A stretch of DNA of 64,000 nucleotides. Source: Exophiala sp. HKRS030. Lineage: Eukaryota; Ascomycota; Eurotiomycetes; Chaetothyriales; Herpotrichiellaceae. Positions within the stretch are counted from its first letter, which is position 1; every line of letters begins with the position of its first letter. Below the pieces are notes generated by a model. The model saw only the letters and a program-made list of their open reading frames with translations, did no database searches and was not told the origin of the DNA. The stretch spans positions 2,046,001-2,110,000 of the forward strand of contig JAHWDD010000007.1 of the NCBI GenBank assembly GCA_023897205.1, in the 5' to 3' direction. Position numbers and translations under genes: made by a program. This document shows, piece by piece, positions 54,758 to 64,000 of this stretch.

Positions 54758-57382
54758 TGAAGATATAGGTCATTCCTTGTACCCATTTCCCTGTGATACC
54801 AGCCCACGATGGAACGATTTCGATGATGTATTATGAAGAGTTGAAATATACATATCTCAATAAGAATTGCACATTTTGGCCGAACATCCAGAGTGACCAT
54901 ACACAGGTGTTTTCAACGCCTGGCTCGTTCTACTGCCTCCAAATCCGTTCCCCCCAAATTCATCGGTTAAGTATTTCGGAAGACCACTAGCAAGGCCCGC
55001 CGATTTTCAGTGTTAAGGATGGCCTTACTCAGTAGTCGTGCAATCTCTATCATGCGATAGTGATGGCAGCAGAAGCTCATCACCACATTGCATCATTTTG
55101 CAAATCAGAGCCAAGTCTTCTCGCTTGTATGATGATCTTGTGCTCTTGAACCCAGATCTGAAACATATCCGGCATCAGTGGCAGGCTGGGGTAAAAGGTG
55201 TGAGTTTCATGGTTGACAGGGGGTATAACAGTAGTACGTTTATCGCCAATCTCAGCTCCTCAAAAAATACCAAAAGAGCGAAGCAATCAAACTGGCAGAA
55301 GCCATCCGCGTGGGTTGAAAACCTCAGACTTGTAAATACTCGACGTACATGGAAGGTTGAACACAAGCACACCAAAAGACAATCAATCACGCTGGCAAGC
55401 CTACAGTAGAGTACTCTACCTTTACTATAAGCCACTTTAGAGGTGAACAAGCCTTTGAGATCCACAGTCTCACGGACCGTATGAGAGGGTACAAGTAGTT
55501 GCGAAATTGTTAAACTGTACCGAGTAGTACAGTACAAATTTAGTTCTACAGAAGAGTGGAAAGTTTTTTCCGGTTCAGTCCACAACCTGAGGTGGTTCAA
55601 AAGCTTATGCACGGCCGGCACCACGTTGGCATATACTGGTCCTGGAACTCTTTTTGCAGGTGTTGAACACCGTCGTCGGAAACTTCGTTTCCCACACTGC
55701 AGCCAAGGTATGACAAGGACGTCAGTGTCCATGAGAAGAGTTCGACCTGGTGGTTGGCTCGGCCAGCAAGAGCACCAAACGCGTCAGTCATCCACGCACA
55801 CCAAGGAAAAAGAGTGAGCAGCGTTGAATGGCTACATGGTAAGCAGGTATACGATCACAAGACGGGATATTCCTAGACTTGTCGAAGCAAGCGAAGTGTG
55901 CCATCACTCGTGACCCTCGACTTCACAGATAGAGGAGACTAACGAAGAACGCCTTGGGACGGTGAAGGACGAGTAATACTCGAACAATGACGAAATGGCG
56001 CAGGAGGGCTGCGTGGAGGAATCACAAAATAATACAAGCCAATCTTCCGTGTGCATGGACATAATACAAAGCGTGATGAACAGCGGACAGCGAGCAGATG
56101 GCCTGGACCTACTACTCCCTATAGTACCCATAGGCGGTGTTTTTTTGAGGACGGTAGTGCCTCGGGTTGGGCGAGTGAGTGTACTATCATATAATAGTAG
56201 CTAAGGGAGTACACGTATCGGACTCTGTATTCTGTACTCGTACATCCCACATACTGTAGAGAACATCATCCACTGTGGCGGCGGTTCTCACAGGCAAAGA
56301 TTTCTGATCCGTTGAATCCGTGGCATGGAACTGACTGGATTTATTGGTACCTCGGTGGCATGGTCCTTTCTTCGCCACTGGTCGCCGTTTGCATAATAAC
56401 CCGGGTCCTTGCTAACGAGGGATGGAGCTTGACTGCAGCTAGTTCGAGATGCGGTAAAGACAGTCCCCGCCAGCCCTTGTGTTATAGGCCTGACGCGCCC
56501 AGACTAAGATTTACCGCAGCCAAATTGTGGAGGTTCAAAGAAAGGGTCCCTGGTCGAAGTTTTTGGCCCTTCTCAGGCTGTCTCTCGCAGTGTCTGTCAA
56601 CGCTGCATCTTGCTTTGCCCATTCCCTCTTCAGGCGGTGGTGATCTTTCAGGGGAGAGAGAGAATGACAAGACACGCTTCGTTTTTTCCTTTCCCTTAAT
56701 CCCCCCGCTTACGCATAATCATACCCTGTATTGCTGTCCCTAAGATTTCTCCTACCGGGACACACCAACCGCCCCCCCAAAAACCTTGCACCATCATCTT
56801 CACTCCCTACTATTGCTATTACTCGAATTATTATCTATCCTGGTTACTCGTTCCCAAAAAAAAAGTCCTATGGAGTAGAACTACAGCACAGTAATTCCTC
56901 GTCGCCCTTCTTCAATCGCCCTTTTGCAAACCCGGGGCCTCTCTTTCCCACCCACCCCTACTGTCAATCGGCTCGCTTAGCGCAGTTTGGCATCCCACCT
57001 ACCCAAGCCCGCCAATTGTCCAGTGTCGACTTACTCTCCGGAAATTGATCCATCGCATACCATCCTACACCTTCTCTTACCCGTCTCGCCAGCACCGACG
57101 TTCGCATCACCAACCACGCCGTCGCCTGTGTCCACGCTCTCGCCGATGCCTGGACGTGCCTCGACCGCCTAAAGAACGAGCATCGTCCGTCGAAAGCCCT
57201 TGACTACGAACCTGTGAACCTACGACTCCCCATCGGGCAAAGTGGCTCTGCGGCCGTTTTGCCTGCGCTGCTGGACGCGGCCGAGAACTCGAGCCCTTTG
57301 GCACATCGATAACGCTTGCCACGAACCTTCGACTTCGACGCCTCATGAGGAAGAACAGCCCCTAGAGACGTCTACCCCGTCC
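54758..57382. promoter_or_regulatory. Long promoter region of the Nik1-type kinase, 2.6 kb
   Basis: 3' flank of the STAND-N gene, then upstream DNA of the kinase, pyrimidine-rich from about 56690 to 57120. The reading frame is open from 57242 to the proposed start at 57383. A minus-strand open frame at 55175-55732 is not protein-like. No gene seen. Confidence 0.5.
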
Positions 57383-60300
57383 ATGTCTCGTCCGGACGAG
57401 ACATTGCTCGCTGCTGCGGCCATTCTGCGTGGATTGGCCAAAGGCTCTACCGCACAACCTTCGCAAACCAATGGCTTGAAGCTACCTCCCTACAGTCTTC
57501 CTGGAGAAGATACGCCGACCAAAGATGAATTCGAGGCGGAAATTGCAGCCCTGGCACGAAGGATACACTACCTCGAGTCGCGAGCTGATGTCGTTGGGCG
57601 GTCTCTGCCAGATACACCAGGTGAATTCCAAAGTCCCGCCTCACCTGGATCGCGGCCATCTGAACCTCGAGGCCCTCTCGGCGAGTCGTATACTGACTCG
57701 ACGGCAGCTGCCTCCGAACGAGCCGCCTTCATTCCATACCAAGCCAAACGCTCCACGCAACTTCCAGCCAGGGAACCCTTTGTCCCTCCGGGTACGGTCA
57801 GCGAGGATGATATAAGCATACTGAAGGAACATGTAGAGAAACAGGCCGAACAAATCAAGAGTCAGCGAGAGACGATTGCAGAGATCAGCCGAGGCCTCCG
57901 CAATTCAGAAGAGCAGGCAAAGCAAGCATTTATGCGAGTCGAGAACGAAGATGTTTCGTTACTAGAACGAGAACTGCGTAAACACCAACAAGCGAATGAA
58001 GCATTTCAAAAGGCGCTGCGTGAGATCGGTGGTATTATAACCCAGGTTGCCAATGGCGATTTATCCAAGCGTGTGCAGATTCAGGCAACCGAAATGGACG
58101 ACGAAATTGCTGCATTCAAAGTCACCATAAATACCATGATGGATCAACTAGAAATTTTCGGAAGCGAGGTGACTCGCGTCGCGCGCGAGGTCGGCACCGA
58201 AGGAATCTTGGGCGGTCAAGCCCAGATCAGCGGAGTGCATGGTATCTGGAAGGAGTTAACTGACAACGGTATTTATGTTCTGTCTTACCCTCTTACGAGG
58301 CGATACTAATTGGTTGTGTAGTGAATATCATGGCCGCTAATCTAACAGACCAAGTCAGAGAAATCACCACAGTCACGAAAGCTATAGCACGAGGTGATTT
58401 GAGCCAAAAGGTACAGAGCCGTGCGAAGGGTGAGATCTTTGAGCTACAGCATACGATTAATACAATGGTGGACCAATTGAGGACGTTCGCTACCGAGGTT
58501 ACGAGAGTAGCCAGAGATGTAGGCACAGAGGGTGTCTTAGGTGGCCAAGCTCAGATTGAAGGCGTGCAAGGCACGTGGAACGAACTTACGAAAAGTGTAA
58601 ACGCCATGGCAGACAATTTGACCACCCAAGTGCGAGATATCGCCACGGTCACAACTGCAGTCGCAAAGGGTGACCTTACTCGGAAAGTGACAGCAAATTG
58701 CAAAGGCGAAATCCTCCGATTAAAGATCACAATCAACAACATGGTTGATCAGCTCCAACAATTTGCTCAGGAAGTAACTAATCTCGCAAGAGAAGTCGGC
58801 ACGAACGGTATCCTGGGCGGACAAGCTACCGTCCATGATGTAGAAGGAACGTGGAGGGACCTCACAGAAAATGTGAACGGCATGGCAATGAATTTGACGA
58901 CACAAGTGCGAGAGATCGCCACGGTCACGACATCCGTTGCCAACGGAGATCTATCGAAGAAAGTCACCGCTGATGTTCAGGGAGAAATTCTGGATCTCAA
59001 GGTCACAATCAACTCAATGGTTGACAGGCTAAACACCTTTGCTTTTGAAGTCAGCAAAGTCGCGAGAGAAGTCGGTACCGATGGGACACTAGGTGGTCAG
59101 GCAAAGGTCGACAATGTACAAGGGAAATGGCGAGATTTGACGGACAACGTCAATACCATGGCTTCAAATTTGACCAGTCAGGTACGGAGTATATCCGAAG
59201 TCACCCAAGCTATTGCCGCCGGCAATCTGGACCGCAAAATCGAAGTGGAGGCTCAGGGAGAGATTCTCACGTTGAAAGTCACCATCAACAACATGGTTGA
59301 CCGGTTGGCCACTTTTGCACATGAACTGAGGAGAGTTGCTCGAGACGTAGGTGTCAACGGCAAAATGGGCGGACAAGCCAATGTTCACGACGTTAATGGG
59401 CGATGGAAAGAAATCACTGAGGACGTCAATACCATGGCTGAGAATCTGACTGCTCAAGTGCGGGCTTTTGGAGAGATCACGGATGCTGCCACCGAAGGCG
59501 ATTTCTCCAAGTTGATCAGCGTTGAGGCCTCCGGTGAAATGGACGAATTGAAGCGAAAGATCAATCAGATGATCTCCAACCTGAGAGACAGTATTCAAAG
59601 GAACACGGCTGCTCGAGAAGCAGCCGAATTAGCCAACAGAACGAAATCCGAGTTTTTGGCAAACATGTCTCACGAGATTCGGACTCCTATGAACGGTATC
59701 ATTGGCATGACGCAGCTCACGCTCGATACCGACGACTTGAAGCCACATTCGCGCGAAATGCTCAACACTGTACACAACCTCGCCAACAGCTTGCTGACCA
59801 TCATTGATGACATTCTTGATATTTCCAAGATCGAAGCGAACCGGATGGCGATCGAGGCTATCCCATACACCATCAGAGGCACCGTCTTCAACGCCTTGAA
59901 ATCGCTAGCAGTCAAAGCGAACGAGAAAACCCTTTGCCTGGCGTTTGATGTTGACAACTCGGTACCCGATTACGTTGTTGGTGATCCGTTCCGATTGAGA
60001 CAAATCATTCTCAACCTGGTTGGTAATGCCATCAAGTTCACCGATCAGGGAGAGGTCAAGGTCACCATCAAGAAGTCCAAGGACCTCATGTCGAACTGTG
60101 GCCCTGACGAATTTCCGTTCGAATTTGTTGTCTCTGACACTGGCATCGGCATCCAATCTGATAAGCTGGACCTTATCTTCGACACATTCCAGCAGGCAGA
60201 TGGCTCGACGACGAGAAAGTTTGGAGGCACTGGGCTTGGATTATCCATTTCCAAGCGCCTCGTGAACCTAATGGGTGGTCAAGTCTGGGTGACCTCGGAT

Positions 60301-61483
60301 TTTGGCCATGGAAGCGAGTTCCATTTCTCTTGCATCGTCAAGTTCGCAACCGAAGACATCAGCGTCATCAGCTCGCAGCTGTACCCCTTCCGCAAGCATA
60401 AAGTTCTCGTGGTTGACAAGGGCACTTCGGCGTTTTTCAAGAAGGTTCCAGCCTTGATTGAAGAGCTTGGTCTGCACGTCTCTGTTGTGCACGACGAGCT
60501 CAACATACCAGATCCATTGTATGAGAAGAAGGTCAGATCTGTCGATGGGTACGATGTGATTGTCATTGACCGGGTGGAGACGGCTTACAAACTACGAGAG
60601 TTCGACAAGTTCAAGTACATACCCATGGTGCTTCTGAATTCTACAGTGTCCATCAACCTGAAGACCGTACTGGATCTGGGCATTGCTTCCTACATGACGA
60701 CACCATGCCAATTAATTGACCTTGGAAACTGCATGATTCCGGCGCTGGAAGGCAGATCCACCCCTATCATCAAAGACTACAAAAAATCCTTCAATGTGTT
60801 GTTGGCGGAAGACAATGAAGTCAACCAGAAGGTAGCCATCAAGATCCTCGAAAAATACAACCACGTGGTGACAGTGGTGAGCAACGGCCTTGAAGCGGTC
60901 AATGCTGTCAAGGAGAATCGCTTCGATGTCGTACTCATGGACGTCCAAATGCCTGTCATGGGAGGATTCGAGGCCACACGCGAGATCCGCCAATTCGAAA
61001 AGGAGATGCACCTGCCTCGAACGCCTATTGTGGCCTTGACCGCACATGCTATGTTAGGAGACCGCGAAAAATGCATCCAAGCTCAGATGGATGAGTATCT
61101 CTCGAAGCCGTTGAAACAAAACTTGCTGATGCAGACCATCTTGCGCGTGGCCTCGGACCGGGTGACAGACATGTTCAACAAACATGCTCGGACCAAGTCA
61201 ACCGCAAGAAATGAAGCGAATCAAGCATCTCGGCATTCCGCAGCCTCCACGGGGAAGACGGAAGCGGCGTCAACCCTGTCTCCAAGACCTGCCTTTACTG
61301 AGAGGTCGGTCACGACGTCTGGGCCTGTCAATCATGGAAGTGCTGGGAGCCCGTCGGCAGCAACAGACGGCGACCCCGATCCGATAGCGGTTGCCAACAG
61401 TGTACGTTCAATGTCATGGTCTAGCTGATACATGATGGAGCTAACCGGGTGTCTAGATGCTGTTGAGATCTCACAGTTCATGA
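57383..61483 (+). CDS. nik1: Group III hybrid histidine kinase with HAMP repeats (Nik1/Os-1/TcsC)
   Basis: Exons 57383-58268, 58322-61401 and 61457-61483 give 1330 residues; both introns have CTAAY branch sites. The short last exon ends LLRSHSS. Ignoring the second intron gives an equally long protein ending VRSMSWSS. Six HAMP units lie between about 210 and 725, spaced 92 residues apart, each with an (A)xGDL/NL..GEI pattern and TINxMVDxL. The kinase core has [11 protein letters not shown] (His746), an N-box ([16 protein letters not shown]), DTGIGI and [10 protein letters not shown] receiver-like domain without clear active residues precedes the true receiver, with phosphoacceptor Asp1169 (VVLMDVQMP) and LSKPLKQ. 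There is no membrane segment, so it is cytosolic. The family acts upstream of Hog1 and is the target route of phenylpyrrole and dicarboximide fungicides. Confidence 0.96.
58045..59590 (+). repeat. Intragenic HAMP-repeat array
   Basis: Six coding repeats, the first split from the rest by the 58269-58321 intron. Units recur every 276 nt (92 codons) and alternate HAMP with linker motifs such as VGTxGxLGGQA. The last unit (near [15 protein letters not shown]) is the most diverged and joins the kinase helix. Confidence 0.85.
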
Positions 61484-62925
61484 GTAATGAACGACCCCGT
61501 GCTTGGGGATTTCACCTCGGCTTTCGGCTACAGGTATGCATCAAAGGCGCGTCTTCAGTTTGCGGCTTTGGAGTTTTCAATTTGTGATGCACTTCAGGAG
61601 CAATGGGGAATGGACATTGGCATTATTTTTGGACTGTTTTGTTTTGATTTTCTGATGTGATGGGGATGGTGTTATTTCTTTGGAGATGCAAGGACTCTAT
61701 GGAGCCGTGATTGACGACGTTCTGAAAGAGGGCAGTATTGGCCTGTTTGACTTTGGGTTGGCCGTAAGGAGCAGGTCATGTTGAGCCGCAGAAGGAGGTT
61801 TTGGAGCATCGGAAAGGATCGCAGGGATCGGGTCGTACTCGTAGCAGTAGGTTGAGTCGATAAATCGCTCATACGGAACTTCCCCTGTCAACTGAAAAGG
61901 CAAAGACTTCAGTGCTACGGTGTATTGCTAGTGAGCCCCTTTCCCTTACGACCGTCTGGGGTCGGAGCCTCAGGTACTGTACTTTCGGCTTGGTGAGCCA
62001 TATATTCTCGGGGAACTCGGAGCTATAGGCGCCGGAGCCGACCTGAATTTCGTGTCCACATGACGACAAGACGACAGGAATACAATGAAACGATCGAAGA
62101 GGTCTCCTCCCCTTCTTCTTTTAAGACTTCATTGGACCGGTGGCGGGGATGGTGGTTTGTCATTGAAAAGAAAATATCGCTCATGTTCATGTATGGGTGG
62201 TTGTTAATGAACTGCGCCGACTTCATTACGGAGTATCCATGGAAAAACAAGGTCAGGGATGGTCACCTGCTCAACAGTTGGAAATCGAGTCATCGGAGAG
62301 GAAACCAAGGTACCTGAGCTTGATCATCAGAAGCAATGACCGATGCACATCTACCGAGGAACCAAGGGTCGATGTCATATCTTTCGAGGTAGATGATGTA
62401 CTCACCTCATATGTGAGAATATAGATGCTATAGGCTATAGGGCGGCTTGACCAGATCCTTAGGTCCTTGTTGTGCGGACGGGAGACAGCAGAACCAAAGT
62501 ACGGAGAGTTGTATTCCGTGTGCCTAGATGCCTAGGTACGATTAGTCAAAATAGTTGAATACCTAAACGTACATAAGCACTGCGACTTTCAAGTTTCGCC
62601 GCATGCTACATTATCAAGCCTTTGTAGGTACGGAGTACCTAGAAGCATATCGACCCCACCAAAAAATCGCAAAAGTCATTCTCGTATCGCCATTTCATCA
62701 CGATACGAAGGGAAACAAGATCGGTTGTATTCCTCGACCGCCCACTCATTTTAGACTTCCCACTACTTGTTTCTCTTTCATATGCTCTTTCTACGCATCT
62801 GCCCCTCGACGTCGTCGTCGTCGTTGTTGTTGTTGTCTCGAGTCATCACATTGTCGACACAGCGCCGCCCGCCACGATGATCCTTCCCTACCACTAACTA
62901 AACCTTTTTGCGGCCTCTTTACATC
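61484..62925. promoter_or_regulatory. Intergenic interval, 1.4 kb
   Basis: 3' flank of the Nik1-type kinase and promoter of the Zn2Cys6 gene. It has TACGGAGTA at 62227-62235 and GTACGGAGTAC at 62628-62638, and a GTC/GTT triplet tract at 62811-62836. An 85-codon open frame at 62060-62317 has no support. Confidence 0.5.
62811..62836. repeat. GTC/GTT trinucleotide tract
   Basis: Five GTC-type triplets followed by GTT triplets, about 90 bp upstream of the regulator's start codon; leader or core promoter. Confidence 0.8.
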
Positions 62926-64000
62926 ATGGAATCTCCGGCGCACGACGACGACACTCCCGGATTGCGGTCGACCGCCGCCCCAGATGACATGAACGTCGTC
63001 GATGACTCGAAACGCTCTGCTACCCAGTCCACTGCCACCTCCGCACCTCGCCTGAACCCACGGAGCTGCGTCACTTGTCGGCGACGAAAGGTCCGGTGTA
63101 ATAAGCAAGAACCGTGCGCAAACTGCGTAAGAGCTGGCATCGAATGTATCTTCCCTGCGCCGGGCAGGGCCCCCCGCAAATCCAGGAAGCCGCCGGACGC
63201 CGAGCTCCTGGCGCGCTTGAAGAGACTCGAAGGGGTGGTCCACAGCCTGGGTGCTCAGGTGGACGACCATGGCGTCGTCTCGCCGACCACCACCGTGGCA
63301 GGGTCGGCAGACATTCGCGCCCGCTCGTTCGCTGCCGGCGACGCCCACGCCGGAGACTCGCCAAGCTCGGATCGCTCAGATTCCAAGAGACAGTCGATAG
63401 ACAAGAGTCTGGGTCGGTTGGTCATCAACGAAGATCGCAGCAGATACGTCAGCAATTCCTTCTGGACGAGCATGAGTGACGAGGTTCGTGGATGCCCATG
63501 ATGGAACTTTGCGCCCGAGCATACTAACACCAGGTCTAGATTGCCGAGATGCAGGATCTGCTGGATCCGTCCACGACCGACGACGAGGACGAAAGTAACT
63601 CGCCGGTGCAGGATCGCCAGATGGGCAGCCACCAAGGCTTCCTCTTTGGCTATTCCTCGATCATGCTCGATTTACGGGAGTTACACCCCAGCCCCAGTCA
63701 GATATTCATCCTGTGGGAAGTCTTCAAGGAGAATGTCGACCCGGTGGTGCGCATACTTCATCGCCCGACCACGAAAACCATTTTGATGAATGCGGCGAGC
63801 AGCCTTGATCGAGTGTCGAGACCTGCCGAAGCTTTGTTGTTTTCCATCTACTACGGCGCCGTGGTGAGCATGACCCACGAGCAGTGCCGACAATTGTTGG
63901 ACGAGGACAAGGAGATGCTGCTCAAGAGGTACCGCTTTGCGACAGAACAAGCCTTGGCTCGCGCGGACTTCCTCAACAGCTCGAGTCTGATGTGTCTGCA
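62926..64000 (+). CDS. Zn2Cys6 fungal transcription factor, 3' end missing
   Basis: Exons 62926-63483 and 63540 onward, open at the window end. The 56-nt intron (GTTCGT..ACTAACAC..TCTAG) keeps the frame. The binuclear cluster begins CVTCRRRKVRCNKQEPCANC (48-67) and ends at GIEC, a full Cys-x2-Cys-x6-Cys-x5-Cys-x2-Cys-x6-Cys. It is followed by a basic linker and a short leucine-rich helix (LLARLKRLEGVVHSLGAQV), the usual dimerisation coil. After the intron the start of the fungal-specific middle homology region is visible (HPSPSQIFILWEVFKENVDP; FSIYYGAVVSMTHEQC). It is a DNA-binding regulator in the nucleus. No pathway cluster lies beside it in the window, so its targets cannot be guessed. Confidence 0.9.

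Noticed and set aside
55175..55732. 185-codon minus-strand frame
   Set aside because: Cys- and Leu-heavy, irregular sequence without a good start context or family resemblance; it lies in the kinase promoter.
1..64000. CRISPR arrays, bacterial operons, ribosome binding sites
   Set aside because: Eukaryotic (fungal) DNA; no regularly spaced direct repeats were seen.

Overview
The window is nuclear DNA of a filamentous ascomycete (Pezizomycotina). Short introns of about 49-140 nt carry GTRNGT donors, CTRAC branch sites and YAG acceptors, and intergenic gaps run 0.3-3.4 kb. The gene families are typical of moulds: HET, DUF6590, fungal STAND N-domain, Zn2Cys6, and group III and group VI hybrid histidine kinases. 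The gene mix would suit Eurotiomycetes/Chaetothyriales, but the sequence alone does not fix the order. No rRNA, tRNA, CRISPR array, virus or intact transposon was recognised. Gene models are my own splicing of open frames; every join given restores the reading frame.

Layout. 1-3078: 3' part of an IQGAP/Rng2-like scaffold. 6185-6725: doubtful small gene. 7396-9670: Srk1/Rck2-type kinase. 11035-12888: MFS monocarboxylate-type transporter. 13375-15423: HET-domain protein, followed by a strong hairpin. 16289-17954: indoleamine 2,3-dioxygenase. 18265-18714 (-): small membrane protein. 18715-21481: gene-poor, with a perfect 23-bp foldback and a spliced-looking remnant. 21482-22228: C2H2-type protein. 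22704-23604 (-): DJ-1/PfpI protein. 25018-26079: conserved hypothetical.

27902-40495 holds two copies of one arrangement: a minus-strand DUF6590 gene diverging from a plus-strand coiled-coil gene with a tiny first exon. 41654-42524 (-): LicD-family protein. 44194-46110 (-): CPD photolyase. 46896-50422 (-): Sln1-type kinase. 51155-51806 (-): small hypothetical gene. 52739-54757: STAND-type N-domain protein lacking an NTPase module. 57383-61483: group III (Nik1/Os-1) HAMP-repeat kinase. 62926-64000: Zn2Cys6 regulator, cut by the window end.

How the genes relate. Two upstream sensors of the HOG osmostress pathway (Sln1 type and Nik1 type) lie about 7 kb apart, and an Srk1/Rck2 kinase, the usual Hog1 target, is on the same 64 kb. 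HET, STAND-N and possibly the DUF6590/coiled-coil pairs are fast-evolving families linked to non-self or accessory functions. A 9-bp word, TACGGAGTA, recurs at least 13 times, always between genes.
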